From Deltaproteobacteria bacterium (lineage in GTDB: Bacteria; Desulfobacterota; Syntrophobacteria; Syntrophobacterales; Thermodesulforhabdaceae): a stretch of DNA of 64,000 nt. Below, in pieces: positions 34,779 through 43,963 of the stretch (position 1 is the stretch's first letter; each line of letters begins with the position of its first letter). The stretch lies in assembly GCA_019309115.1 (NCBI GenBank), contig JAFDGW010000009.1, positions 1 through 64,000 of the forward strand, given 5' to 3'. The translations under genes and the position numbers were made by a program. The notes below the pieces were generated by a model. That model made no database searches. It had not been told where the DNA came from and worked only from the letters and a program-made list of their open reading frames with translations.

Positions 34779-34941
34779 ATTTATACCTCCGGCGGCTTAT
34801 ATATCACCTTCTCCAATCATAATAAAACCAACTTGACTAAAAGAACAAGCTTGATAGAGTATATTGTAAGTAATTGTTACAAATTGAAGGCAATGAAGTC
34901 TGCCTGAACCGCCTGCGCCTCAATAACAGATGCGTTGGGCT

Positions 34942-34972
34942 GATGACTTCTACCTTGGGGTTAGAAGTCATC
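34942..34972 (+). repeat. Perfect 11-bp inverted repeat, first of three stacked hairpins
   Basis: GATGACTTCTA at 34942-34952 is exactly complementary to TAGAAGTCATC at 34962-34972, with a nine-base loop. There is no T-run. It is the first of three hairpins between the 49-aa gene and the dynamin-like gene. The strand is given as that of the downstream gene; the symmetry itself is strandless. Confidence 0.7.
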
Positions 34973-34988
34973 GTATTGGGTTGACTTC

Positions 34989-35013
34989 AACCCCGCCCTG
35001 AGGGTGGGGTTTT
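34989..35013 (+). terminator. GC-rich hairpin with short T-run
   Basis: AACCCCGCCC at 34989-34998 pairs with GGGTGGGGTT at 35002-35011 (one G-T pair, three-base loop), followed by TT. The flanking TTGACTTC and the stem sequence recall hairpins found at ends of IS200/IS605-type elements, but it may simply be a weak terminator. Confidence 0.5.
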
Positions 35014-35034
35014 AAATTTTAGGTCGAAAGGTGG

Positions 35035-35065
35035 AACCCCACTCGATAGGTCGAGTGGGGTTTTT
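35035..35065 (+). terminator. Strong intrinsic terminator upstream of the dynamin-like gene
   Basis: AACCCCACTCGA at 35035-35046 is exactly complementary to TCGAGTGGGGTT at 35051-35062, followed by five T (35061-35065 in part). No recognised plus-strand gene ends in the preceding 470 bases, so it either ends an unannotated transcript or attenuates the GTPase gene 36 bases downstream. Confidence 0.75.
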
Positions 35066-35100
35066 AATTTACCAAATATTTCGGGCAGGAGGTATGCACG

Positions 35101-36870
35101 ATGCTGGAAAAATACCGTGAAAACCAGCAAGAATTGATTCAACTACTTCAAGACATGAAATCCATCCAAGTATCAGGTGTGGACAAAACCCTAACAGAAA
35201 AGCTTGATGAATTACGTGAAAAGCTCGAGAAAAACGCTTTTTATTTGGTCGTTCTCGGAGAATTCAAGCGAGGCAAAAGCACGCTCATTAACAGCCTGCT
35301 CAAAGATAAACTCCTTCCCACATCGGTAGTCCCTCTCACGTCGATCGTTACTATTATCCGCTGGGGTCCCCAAGAAGACATTGTTGTGCGCTTCAAAAAC
35401 GGCACCACAAAAACTATCACCAGGAAGGAACTTCCAGAATATGTAACCGAAAAAGGCAATCCCAACAATATAAAAGATGTTGATTTCGTTGAAATTTCCT
35501 ACCCTGCTGAAACCCTAAAAGGAGGAGTGCATCTTATAGATACTCCAGGTGTCGGGTCAATCTTTGAAAACAATACCCAGGTAACCTACGAATTTCTGCC
35601 GAAGGTAGACGCTGCTTTGTTTCTTTTCACCGTTGACCCTCCATTGAGTCAATCGGAACTTGAATTCCTCAGAGATGTCCGTCAGTACGTGCACAAGATA
35701 TTCTTTATTCAGAACAAGATCGATTACCTCGACGGAGAAGAGCTGGCGGAATCCTTGTCGTTTTCAAAGAAAACACTGGAAGAAGTGCTCCAGGACGGAA
35801 GTGTAAGCATTCAGCCCCTTTCGGCAAAACTCGCCCTTGAGGGACAGCTCAGCGGAGACAGCGACACTCTGCAACGAAGCAGATTGCCAGAACTGCAGGC
35901 TTTGCTTACTAATTTTCTTACCCGCGAGAAAGGCCGCATTCTCCTCCAATCAGCACTTCAATCGTCCAGAAAAGTCTTAAATGATATGGAATTTTCAGTG
36001 GAACTGGAACGCAAGGCAATTGAAACTCCATTGCGGGATCTGGAAACGAAGATAGAGCTCTTTAAAGACGAACTTGAAAGGATCCAGAGGGATAAAGAAG
36101 ATAACGGTTACTTCTTCGAAGCAGAAATAAAGCGCATAATGGATTACTTGGATAGACAACTGGAAAGGTTGCGCAAAACTGAACTTCCAAGGATGCTTGA
36201 AGAGTTGAAGCGTGAAGGTGAAGCCTTAAAACATTTGCCCGTGTCAGAATATGTGAAGAAAATGGAGGAAAAACTTAACTCAGGAATAGTCCAAACCTTT
36301 GACGATTGGATAATGGAACAAGAAAAAGCGCTGAACGAAGAATTTGCCCGTGTATCACGCCAGTACTCAGACAGAACTAACGACGTCATCAACAGACTCG
36401 TTCAAGCATCGGCAAAATTATTCGATATAGAACTAGAAACGGTAAAAACGGACGAAACCATAAGTTCTGACAGCCGCTTTTACTACCTGCTAGGAGATCC
36501 ACCTCGTTTCTTTGACATAGCCGGAGCTGTTGACTTTTTTTCGAAAAAGCTGTTGCCAAAAAGCCTGTCTCAGAAGAAAGTACTAAACGACCTGATGAAA
36601 AAACTGCCAGAGCGGATTGATGCTAATTGCGGGCGGGTTAGAGCAGATTTTATGCACCGAATACGCGAAAGTTTCTTCAACTTCAGATGGACGCTGAATT
36701 CAAAAATTGACGCAACGGCAGAAAGCATACAAAAAGCCCTGGAACAGGCTGTTGTTATGCAAAAGGAGGGGGCCGCCAAAAAGGACGAAAAGCTTAAGAA
36801 GCTTGCGGTCGAAGCGGCAAAAATCGCAGAGGTAAAACACAGGATTGAGGCATTACAGGCGCGTCTGTAG
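35101..36870 (+). CDS. Bacterial dynamin-like GTPase
   Basis: A 589-residue large GTPase. G1 is GEFKRGKST at residues 53-61, G2 is the Thr in VVPLTSIVT, G3 is DTPGVGS, and G4 is QNKID. The remaining 320 residues are long helices (for example residues about 300-390 and 540-589), fitting a dynamin stalk. I see no transmembrane hairpin, so membrane binding would be peripheral. The family remodels membranes under stress or phage attack; a single copy is found here although some genomes pair two. GGAGG precedes the ATG. The phosphatase gene follows after 7 bases. Confidence 0.88.
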   Translation: MLEKYRENQQELIQLLQDMKSIQVSGVDKTLTEKLDELREKLEKNAFYLVVLGEFKRGKSTLINSLLKDKLLPTSVVPLTSIVTIIRWGPQEDIVVRFKNGTTKTITRKELPEYVTEKGNPNNIKDVDFVEISYPAETLKGGVHLIDTPGVGSIFENNTQVTYEFLPKVDAALFLFTVDPPLSQSELEFLRDVRQYVHKIFFIQNKIDYLDGEELAESLSFSKKTLEEVLQDGSVSIQPLSAKLALEGQLSGDSDTLQRSRLPELQALLTNFLTREKGRILLQSALQSSRKVLNDMEFSVELERKAIETPLRDLETKIELFKDELERIQRDKEDNGYFFEAEIKRIMDYLDRQLERLRKTELPRMLEELKREGEALKHLPVSEYVKKMEEKLNSGIVQTFDDWIMEQEKALNEEFARVSRQYSDRTNDVINRLVQASAKLFDIELETVKTDETISSDSRFYYLLGDPPRFFDIAGAVDFFSKKLLPKSLSQKKVLNDLMKKLPERIDANCGRVRADFMHRIRESFFNFRWTLNSKIDATAESIQKALEQAVVMQKEGAAKKDEKLKKLAVEAAKIAEVKHRIEALQARL

Positions 36871-36877
36871 GGAATTC

Positions 36878-37705
36878 ATGACCAGAGACCAGGCAAGACT
36901 TTTCCTTGATGCAATGATTGGTGCTGCCAGGGAAGCCGGCGAAATCATTCGAAAAGTCTTTTCTGAAACCGAAGGTGGTGTGGCAAATTTTGAGCAAAAA
37001 TCCGCGTTCGATTATGTAACGGAAACGGACAAACTATGTGAAAAAACGATAATGGAGGCTCTGAAAATCTGTGACTCTTCGGTGCCTGTTGTAGGCGAAG
37101 AAAGCTTTTCTGGGAAAGAGTTACCCTCCTCCTGCTGGATCGTTGACCCCTTGGACGGCACCACAAACTTTATTCATCGCTTTCCTGTCGTCTCGGTCAG
37201 CATAGCAAGACTCGAAAATGGCAAGATCATAGCTGGTTGTGTGTACGATCCATTGAGGGACGAAATATTTACGGCTATAAGGGGCGAGGGGGCCTACCTT
37301 AATGGTCGAAAAATGGAGTGTTCAACGAATCAGGAGCCGGCAGTCAGTCTGATTGCTACCGGGTTTCCATTTCGCAGGAAGGATATAACCGATGCTTACT
37401 TTTGCACCTTCAGGGAAGTTTTCCTGAAGGTGAGCGACATACGAAGGGCCGGATCTGCCGCCCTAGACCTTGCCTACGTCGCATGTGGAAGACTTGACGG
37501 CTTCTGGGAAGTGGGCTTGAAACCCTGGGACGTTGCAGCTGGGATACTTTTTATTGAAGAAGCAGGGGGTATAGTTACTGATTTCTGGAAAAGAAAACAG
37601 GCCCTCTACAACGGAAACATTATCGCAGCATCAAATCGGGCACTTTACGACATATTAACGAATGCTGTGACCAGACATCTGCTGGGCTTATTGAATGACG
37701 CTTGA
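36878..37705 (+). CDS. Inositol monophosphatase-family phosphatase
   Basis: A metal-dependent sugar or inositol phosphatase of 275 residues. Metal-binding motifs are complete: VTETDKLCEKTI, VGEESFSG, WIVDPLDGTTNFIHRFP and the C-terminal WEVGLKPWDVAAGILFIEEAGG. Relatives act on myo-inositol 1-phosphate, fructose 1,6-bisphosphate or NADP, and the substrate is not readable here. I start at ATG 36878, which has AGGGA 6 bases upstream, rather than at an earlier start overlapping the GTPase gene. Co-directional with the GTPase. Confidence 0.92.
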   Translation: MTRDQARLFLDAMIGAAREAGEIIRKVFSETEGGVANFEQKSAFDYVTETDKLCEKTIMEALKICDSSVPVVGEESFSGKELPSSCWIVDPLDGTTNFIHRFPVVSVSIARLENGKIIAGCVYDPLRDEIFTAIRGEGAYLNGRKMECSTNQEPAVSLIATGFPFRRKDITDAYFCTFREVFLKVSDIRRAGSAALDLAYVACGRLDGFWEVGLKPWDVAAGILFIEEAGGIVTDFWKRKQALYNGNIIAASNRALYDILTNAVTRHLLGLLNDA

Positions 37706-37844
37706 AAATATTCCACATTGCTTATAGCTGGTTGGTCTGTTCATTTCTTGAGGAATTCGCAAACTTGTAAACAACCACTTTGGTGTGCTAGAACGCCTGA
37801 GTCACTAAAAACAAAGACAATCCATAGGAGAGAGGTACGTGGGT

Positions 37845-40343
37845 ATGGAACCGAAATATCATCCGCATGCGATAGAAGAAAAGTGGCAGAAAATTTGGGA
37901 AGAAGAAGATCTTTTCAGGGTGATGGAAGATCCGTCAAAGAAAAAATTTTACCTCCTTGAGATGTTTCCGTACCCGTCCGGCAGGATTCACATGGGGCAT
38001 GTGCGCAATTATTCGATTGGGGACGTGGTAGCGAGATTTCTCAGAATGAACGGTTACAATGTTTTGCATCCCATGGGCTGGGATGCCTTCGGCATGCCTG
38101 CCGAAAACGCCGCCATAAAGGCCAAAATTCATCCGGCCAAGTGGACTTACGACAACATAGCCTATATGAAAACACAGTTGAAAAGGCTGGGGTTTTCATA
38201 CGACTGGTCACGTGAGTTTGCCACCTGTGATCCTGAGTACTACAAGTGGGAACAGCTTTTCTTCATAAAAATGTTTGAAAAAGGGTTGGTCTACAGGAAA
38301 AAGGCTTATGTTAACTGGTGTGAGCATTGCCAAACGGTTCTTGCAAATGAGCAAGTGGAAGGCGGAGCTTGCTGGCGCTGTGAACGACCAGTTGTTCAGA
38401 AAGAGATGGAACAGTGGTTTTTCAAAATAACCGACTATGTAGAAGAACTGCTTGATTACACGTACAAGCTTGACGGCTGGCCTGAAAAGGTTCTCGTGAT
38501 GCAGAGAAACTGGATCGGAAAGAGCCACGGAAGTGAAATTGATTTTCCCGTTGACGGCCTGGACGAAAAGGTAACAGTTTTCACTACTAGGGCGGATACC
38601 TTATTCGGAGCCACTTTTATGAGCCTTGCTCCGGAACATCCGCTGGTACCGATTCTGTGTCGTGGGACGGAACAGGAACAAAAGGTTTTGGATTTTGTCG
38701 AAGAGGCAAAAAGGCTGAAGCGAAGCGACAGGATGGAAGAAATACTGGAAAAAGAAGGCATCTTCACCGGGAGGTACTGCATAAATCCCGTTACTGGTGA
38801 TAAGATGCCCATTTTTGTGGCAAACTTCGTGCTGATGGAATACGGAACCGGTGCGGTGATGGCAGTACCCGCTCACGATCAGCGCGATTTCGAGTTTGCT
38901 AGGAAATATGATCTTCCTGTGAAAGTGGTTGTGAGACCGGCTGACTCCGACCATATTCCCGACCCATCCGAGCTTACGGAAGCTTTCGAAGAAGAAGGAA
39001 TTCTTGTAAACTCCGGGCAATTTGACGGTCTTACTTCCAAAGAAGCCAAAAAAGCAATCACGGAACACCTTGCCGAACGTGGTATGGCGCGATTTAAGGT
39101 TCAGTATAGACTCAGGGATTGGGGTATTTCGCGACAAAGGTATTGGGGAGCTCCAATACCTGTAGTTTATTGTGACAATTGTGGAACCGTACCGGTGCCG
39201 GAAAAGGATCTTCCTGTTGTGCTCCCGCTGGATTTGGAACTCCTTCCAAATGGCGGCTCTCCCTTACCGGTAAGTGAAAGCTTTTACAAAACCAACTGTC
39301 CCAAGTGCGGGAAACCGGCCCGTCGTGAAACTGACACTATGGATACCTTCGTAGAATCAAGCTGGTACTTTATACGATTTGCCTGTGCTGATGAAAATAC
39401 CAGACCCTTCGATCCCGATCGAGTTAACTACTGGCTTCCGGTAGATCAGTACATAGGGGGCATAGAACACGCTGTGTTACACCTTCTCTACTCGCGATTT
39501 TTTGTTAAAGCACTTCGAGATATGGGCTATATCAGTTTCGATGAACCTTTTACCCGCCTCCTTACTCAGGGCATGGTCATAAAAGACGGGGCGAAGATGA
39601 GCAAATCTAAAGGCAACGTGGTGGATCCCGACGATATGGTCCAGGCCTATGGTGCTGATACGGTCCGCCTTTTTTGTTTATTTGCAGCACCGCCTGAAAA
39701 GGACCTTGAGTGGAGCGACCAGGGCATAGAGGGTGCGTACCGGTTTCTAGGGCGCGTGTGGAGATTCGTCGCAGAGAACATTGACAATCTCAGAAATGCA
39801 GCCACTTATTCGGGAAAAATTTCGGAACTCAAAGGGCCGCTAGCGGATCTATTTCGTAAGACTCACCAGACAATAAAAAAGGTTACTGAAGATATAAAGG
39901 AACGATATCATTTTAACACCGCCATCGCAGCAACTATGGAACTGGTCAATATGCTCTATCAAACCAGAGATCGGGCGGATGAAAAAGATGAAAGCTTTTG
40001 GCCTGTTATGAGACATGCCGTGGAAAACTTGATTCTCCTGTTATCTCCCATGGTTCCTCACATAACGGAAGAGCTATGGCATCAACTTGGGAATTCCGGA
40101 AGACTGTTTAACATGCCGTGGCCGTCTTACGACGAAGAAGCCGTGAAGGTAGAAGATTTATTGATTGTTGTTCAGGTCAATGGAAAAGTGCGGGATAAAA
40201 TGACCGTGCCTGCCGATACACCCGACAGTGAACTGGAAAAGCTGGCTCTTGAAAGAGATCGCATAAAGCAGTTTACCGAGGGTAAAACAATTCGCAAGGT
40301 TGTGGTTGTCCCGAAGAAATTGGTCAACGTCGTAGTCGGGTAA
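37845..40343 (+). CDS. leuS: Leucyl-tRNA synthetase
   Basis: A class I synthetase of 832 residues. HIGH motif is in [15 protein letters not shown] and KMSKS in [17 protein letters not shown]. The CP1 editing domain has [14 protein letters not shown] and [19 protein letters not shown]. Four zinc-type cysteines are present (WCEHC with CWRC, and CDNC with CPKC). A GTG at 37839 is also possible, but GGAGAGAGG is 9 bases before ATG 37845. Upstream 139 bases hold no T-box signature. It leads lptE and holA, an order common in proteobacteria. Confidence 0.97.
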   Translation: MEPKYHPHAIEEKWQKIWEEEDLFRVMEDPSKKKFYLLEMFPYPSGRIHMGHVRNYSIGDVVARFLRMNGYNVLHPMGWDAFGMPAENAAIKAKIHPAKWTYDNIAYMKTQLKRLGFSYDWSREFATCDPEYYKWEQLFFIKMFEKGLVYRKKAYVNWCEHCQTVLANEQVEGGACWRCERPVVQKEMEQWFFKITDYVEELLDYTYKLDGWPEKVLVMQRNWIGKSHGSEIDFPVDGLDEKVTVFTTRADTLFGATFMSLAPEHPLVPILCRGTEQEQKVLDFVEEAKRLKRSDRMEEILEKEGIFTGRYCINPVTGDKMPIFVANFVLMEYGTGAVMAVPAHDQRDFEFARKYDLPVKVVVRPADSDHIPDPSELTEAFEEEGILVNSGQFDGLTSKEAKKAITEHLAERGMARFKVQYRLRDWGISRQRYWGAPIPVVYCDNCGTVPVPEKDLPVVLPLDLELLPNGGSPLPVSESFYKTNCPKCGKPARRETDTMDTFVESSWYFIRFACADENTRPFDPDRVNYWLPVDQYIGGIEHAVLHLLYSRFFVKALRDMGYISFDEPFTRLLTQGMVIKDGAKMSKSKGNVVDPDDMVQAYGADTVRLFCLFAAPPEKDLEWSDQGIEGAYRFLGRVWRFVAENIDNLRNAATYSGKISELKGPLADLFRKTHQTIKKVTEDIKERYHFNTAIAATMELVNMLYQTRDRADEKDESFWPVMRHAVENLILLLSPMVPHITEELWHQLGNSGRLFNMPWPSYDEEAVKVEDLLIVVQVNGKVRDKMTVPADTPDSELEKLALERDRIKQFTEGKTIRKVVVVPKKLVNVVVG

Positions 40344-40347
40344 AAAC

Positions 40348-40375
40348 CGGGCGGACTCTTAACGGAGTTCGCCCG
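40348..40375 (+). terminator. Hairpin between leuS and lptE
   Basis: CGGGCGGACTC at 40348-40358 pairs with GAGTTCGCCCG at 40365-40375 with one mismatch. No T-run follows, so it may only damp read-through from leuS into lptE or protect the transcript end. Confidence 0.5.
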
Positions 40376-40393
40376 TTACCAAAAGGTCAAGGA

Positions 40394-40924
40394 ATGAAGA
40401 AAAGCAAAATCCTTTCATCCGTATGGATAGGCATTATAGTTCTCATTGCTATCTTTTTGCAGGCCTGTGGTTACCACATACGGGGTTTCAGTTCGTCAGA
40501 CAGGGAACGTTCCATAGCCGTTCTTCCCTTTCGTAACGAAACCACCGAGCCAAATGTTGAAATACTGATTACCGACGCACTCAGAAAGCTATTCATAAAG
40601 CGTGGGAGATTTAAGCTCACGTCGCCATCCGATGCAGATCTCATTTTTCGTGGCCGTGTTCTCAAGATTTATACATCTGATGTGGCCCACCTGGATGTGG
40701 AAAAAACCACCGAAACTCGGGTTTACGTGGTTCTGGATGTTCGATGCGAAAACCCAAAAACTGGCAAGGTGGTATGGCAAGATAATCAATTCAGATTCTA
40801 TGAAGAATACAAACAGGGTACGTATGCCTTTGAAACCTTCGGAGCCCGCCAGGCAGCTTTGGAATACTTAGCAGAACAGGTTGCAGAACGAATATACGAT
40901 CGCTTCACCATCCATGTCTTTTAA
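40394..40924 (+). CDS. lptE: LPS-assembly lipoprotein LptE
   Basis: A 176-residue outer-membrane lipoprotein that plugs LptD in lipopolysaccharide insertion. The signal peptide ends in a lipobox (FLQACGYHIRG, Cys about 25). The LptE pattern CGYHIRG, then SIAVLPFRNETTEPNVE and the later YEEYKQGTYAFETFGARQAALEYLAEQVAERI is clear. It overlaps no gene but sits 50 bases after leuS and 6 before holA, the usual place for lptE. Its presence shows a Gram-negative envelope with LPS. Confidence 0.92.
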   Translation: MKKSKILSSVWIGIIVLIAIFLQACGYHIRGFSSSDRERSIAVLPFRNETTEPNVEILITDALRKLFIKRGRFKLTSPSDADLIFRGRVLKIYTSDVAHLDVEKTTETRVYVVLDVRCENPKTGKVVWQDNQFRFYEEYKQGTYAFETFGARQAALEYLAEQVAERIYDRFTIHVF

Positions 40925-40930
40925 AGAGCC

Positions 40931-41950
40931 ATGCAACGGATATATCACAACCGACTTTCCGCATATGTAAAATCTCTAAACCTCCTGCCCCGTGTTTTTA
41001 TGTTTTTCGGAAATACTCCATATCTCATAGACGAAAGTTGGAACACATTTACTAAAACACTACAAAACAGGGTTTCAAAAAGACGAATTATATCGAAACG
41101 TTTATCTCCAGGAACCACAGCTTTTGAAGACATCATTGGGTTAATAAGAACCATCCCCATGGGCGGTATTGCAAGAGCCATTCTGGTCGATCATGCAGAA
41201 AACCTACCTCAAAAACAATTGGACCAGCTTCTTGATGCCCTCAAGGCCTCTGTCCCATCAAGCTGGGTTGGCATTGGATGGCACGAATTCAAACTGCCAG
41301 CCAAAGTTGAAAAAGTGGCGGAGGAAGTGGGGGGCGTAGTTGTTGTTTGCAATGCTCCCAGGACGAATCAGCTGCCGAATTGGCTTCAATCCCTCGCCAA
41401 ACAACACGGAAAACGTCTGAACAAGGACGCGGCTTCTTTACTTTTGGAATACATTGGCAATGACCTGGCGTTATTGGCCTCTGAATTGGAAAAGCTCGTC
41501 CTTTATACGGCTGACCGAAAGGTCATTGAAGCAAACGATGTAATTCAGGCATCATCGATTCAAAAGGTTTACTCAGCCTTTCAGATTACGGATGCTCTGG
41601 CCGAAGGAAACCCTGAAAAAGCTCTGACCTGTGTGGAAAGCCTTTTACGATCAGGCGAATCACCACTGGCCCTCCTGGGCATACTGGCACGCCACGTAAG
41701 GCTACTCTGGCAAACCCATTCTATCCTTCAGGAAGGTAAAAACATCGAAGATCTCAAAGGCTATCTGAAGCTCCCCGAGTTCGTAATAAACAAACTCGCA
41801 CAACAAGCACAAAACCTTACTGACGAAACCCTAAAGGAACTTCACCTGCTCCTGTTCAGGACAGATGTTGCCTTGAAGAGCACAACCTTACCTCCACACT
41901 TTATATTTTCGCACTTAATACTCCACTTTTTCCGTCCCCCCTCACATTGA
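40931..41950 (+). CDS. holA: DNA polymerase III delta subunit
   Basis: The clamp-opening subunit of the clamp loader, 339 residues. The order fits HolA: an N-terminal Rossmann-like half (FMFFGNTPYLIDESWNTF; ILVDHAENLPQKQLDQLLDAL), AAA lid around residues 150-210 (LLEYIGNDLALLASELEKLVLY), and the helical collar at 215-335 (FQITDALAEGNPEKALTCVESLLRSGESPLALLGILARHVRLL). The start lies 6 bases after lptE. dnaX, its partner, is 10 kb upstream. Confidence 0.93.
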   Translation: MQRIYHNRLSAYVKSLNLLPRVFMFFGNTPYLIDESWNTFTKTLQNRVSKRRIISKRLSPGTTAFEDIIGLIRTIPMGGIARAILVDHAENLPQKQLDQLLDALKASVPSSWVGIGWHEFKLPAKVEKVAEEVGGVVVVCNAPRTNQLPNWLQSLAKQHGKRLNKDAASLLLEYIGNDLALLASELEKLVLYTADRKVIEANDVIQASSIQKVYSAFQITDALAEGNPEKALTCVESLLRSGESPLALLGILARHVRLLWQTHSILQEGKNIEDLKGYLKLPEFVINKLAQQAQNLTDETLKELHLLLFRTDVALKSTTLPPHFIFSHLILHFFRPPSH

Positions 41951-42213
41951 CGATACCGACATTGTTCAAAAAACAAAAAGCAAGGTACCAACAGAAAGGA
42001 TTAATTCAAGCCCTTGAAAAAACGAATTTCGAAGAGTACGATGTGATCGCTTTTGGTTGAAAATGGTGAATGGGTCTTTTCATTTAAAACTGCCCTTCTT
42101 GGGCGGAGCTCCCCAGATGGATCAGGACTACGGTAAGGAAATTAGTAAGACCTTGGGTGCTTAATTAATCTTTCGTTGTAGAAGTTTTCACTCTTTGCGG
42201 GGATGAATTTATC
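41951..42213. other. Intergenic stretch with no clear gene
   Basis: The 263 bases between holA and the thioesterase contain only a 33-codon frame (42063-42164) without a convincing binding site or family resemblance. The 3' part, including CTTTGCGGGGATG, should hold the thioesterase start signals. No hairpin with a T-run was found. Confidence 0.5.
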
Positions 42214-42621
42214 TTGATAAAATTTGATTATTTTGCTTCGTTGGTTCAGAAAAGTCCGGCTCTTAGTCTGCTTGGTGTGGTGGTTCATTCCGTAAAAGAA
42301 GGTGAAGTTGAGCTGGAGCTTCCTTACCGTCGCGAAATATGCAACAGCCTTGGGAGTGTTCAAGGAGGTTTTATCACGGCTGTTGCTGATGCTGCGGGAG
42401 GTTGGGCACTCATCACGGTTCTGGGAGCTGCTTATAGAGTGCCCACGGTGGAGATTAAAATGAACTTTTTGAAGCCCGTCACGGAAACGATGATTTCCCG
42501 GGGTAAAGTAGTCCACACGACCTCCCGCCTCGGTACAGCCTACATGGAAGTTTTCCTGGCATCAGGGCAGCTTGCCGCTATCGGCACGGCCACGTATCGC
42601 ATAATCAAATTTCAGCGCTGA
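42214..42621 (+). CDS. PaaI-type hotdog-fold thioesterase
   Basis: A 135-residue acyl-CoA thioesterase. The hotdog signature is present: GSVQGGFITAVADAAGGWAL, with the central helix, and the later TVEIKMNFLKPVTETMISRGKVVHTTSRLGTAYMEVFLASG. The catalytic Asp is probably in AVADAAG. It starts at a TTG with GGGGATG upstream. Substrate unknown; phenylacetyl-CoA and related aryl or acyl-CoAs are usual in the family. Convergent with the cupin, whose coding end overlaps by 10 bases. Confidence 0.85.
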   Translation: MIKFDYFASLVQKSPALSLLGVVVHSVKEGEVELELPYRREICNSLGSVQGGFITAVADAAGGWALITVLGAAYRVPTVEIKMNFLKPVTETMISRGKVVHTTSRLGTAYMEVFLASGQLAAIGTATYRIIKFQR

Positions 42622-42971
42622 ATACCAAGCTTTTTGTACCAGAAATCGAAGGACCTGCCCGGTACGAAGATGTCAAGCCCTACGGCGGGAACATCCTGGG
42701 GATTTTTCACAGCGTGAGGTTCATTCCCCGGGATGAATACCGCGTCTCCTTCTTCCAGCCTTTCTTCGGTTCCGTCTTTAAGGGAAATGATCATGGTGCC
42801 CTTCAACACAATGAGCACCTGAGCGTTGGGATGTTCATGAAAAGGTGAAGCGTGTTCCGGAGGTTTTACAAAGTGCTCGATAGAAATTTCCTGTTCATTG
42901 CAAAGACTCGTCCTCACCCAGCCCGGTTCGGGTTCACACCTTTCAGCAAACGCGAATTTTACAACCTTCAT
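42612..42971 (-). CDS. Single-domain cupin
   Basis: A 119-residue cupin starting at ATG 42971, with GGGAGGGCGAG upstream; the open frame reaches further only because it shadows the permease gene. Metal-binding motif 1 is PFHEHPNAQVLIVLKGTM (two His and the Glu replaced by Gln-rich QVL) and motif 2 is PGNEPHAVKN. The mismatch in the first motif leaves metal binding uncertain. It is 32 bases downstream of the ABC importer operon and probably co-transcribed, so it may act on the imported compound or sense it. Confidence 0.83.
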   Translation of the reverse strand: MKVVKFAFAERCEPEPGWVRTSLCNEQEISIEHFVKPPEHASPFHEHPNAQVLIVLKGTMIISLKDGTEERLEEGDAVFIPGNEPHAVKNPQDVPAVGLDIFVPGRSFDFWYKKLGIQR

Positions 42972-43003
42972 TGACTCGCCCTCCCTGGTTAAACAATCTA
43001 TTC

Positions 43004-43963
43004 CTAGCTTTCGGAAAAATCCTTTCCAAGAGCAGCCGGCGGCCTGGCCTTGAGCAAAGCGAGAAAACGCGTAAGTGACTGAGGCTGATAGGACTTTTCG
43101 CTGGTGTTTATCAACACTAGGGTCAGTATCATAAGAGGAAACGGAGCCACCTGAAGGAGCTGGGCCGGGATTCCGATCCAGATATTCTGCACGATGTTGC
43201 TCATGGCTTGAAGCGATGCAAAGACATAAGCTCCAGCCGAAACTCTGACAGGATTCCACCCTCCGAATATTACGAGAGCCAGCACTATCCAGCCCATTCC
43301 TTCCGCTCCCTGTGGTCGCCCCCAGCCGGGTTTGATTCCCAGTGAAAACATTGCTCCTGCAACGCCGGCCAGAAAGCCTCCCAGTATTAAGTACACAAAG
43401 CGAATCCGCATTACCATGTAGCCGCGGGCTCTACAGGCTTCAGGATTTTCTCCGGCAGCTCGCAAAATCAGCCCCGAACGGGTGAGATACAGATGCATCC
43501 ACGCCAGCGGAATAAGAACGATACTCAGATAGGTCAAAATATTGTGATTGAACAGCGCCGTGCCCAGAAAATCGATATCCGATAAAAAGGGTACAGATAT
43601 GGTGGTAAGTTGTGGTCCCCGAATACGGGCAAAGGGATTTCCAAGAAAATATGCCAGATCCCTACAAAGAAGGGTAAGAACGAATCCAACAGCAACCTGT
43701 GGGGCACTCCATTTTAAGCAAAGAAGTCCCAGAATCGCCGCAACCAGCGTGCCTGAAGCACCGGCTGCCAGTACCCCGGCAAATGTGCTGTTCGTGGCGT
43801 AGGATGTAGCAAATCCAACCATGGCACCAAGTAGAATGGTCCCGTCCAAGGAGAGGTTAATAACGCCGGCCCGCTCTGTCAGGGTTTCTCCGATTCCCGC
43901 TACGACAAGCGGCGCTGCACTCGCTATTATCATTCCCAAAAAGAGACCCCAGGACATGTCCAT
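43004..43963 (-). CDS. BMP-type ABC importer, permease 2
   Basis: A 319-residue inner-membrane permease with about eight or nine hydrophobic segments. The sequence GETLTERAGVINLSLDGTILLGAMVGFATSY is diagnostic for the YufQ/nucleoside-type permease of BMP-dependent importers. AGENPEACRARGYMVMRIRFVYLILGGFLAG is the coupling-loop and following-helix region. It directly follows permease 1 with the ATG touching its stop, so both come from one message. Together they should form the channel heterodimer. Confidence 0.93.
   Translation of the reverse strand: MDMSWGLFLGMIIASAAPLVVAGIGETLTERAGVINLSLDGTILLGAMVGFATSYATNSTFAGVLAAGASGTLVAAILGLLCLKWSAPQVAVGFVLTLLCRDLAYFLGNPFARIRGPQLTTISVPFLSDIDFLGTALFNHNILTYLSIVLIPLAWMHLYLTRSGLILRAAGENPEACRARGYMVMRIRFVYLILGGFLAGVAGAMFSLGIKPGWGRPQGAEGMGWIVLALVIFGGWNPVRVSAGAYVFASLQAMSNIVQNIWIGIPAQLLQVAPFPLMILTLVLINTSEKSYQPQSLTRFLALLKARPPAALGKDFSES

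Noticed and set aside
37706-37844. A T-box leader was looked for before leuS.
   Set aside because: No AGGGTGG-type T-box sequence and no terminator hairpin are present.
42063-42164. A 33-codon plus-strand frame between holA and the thioesterase.
   Set aside because: No good ribosome binding site and no recognisable product; kept only as a gap note.
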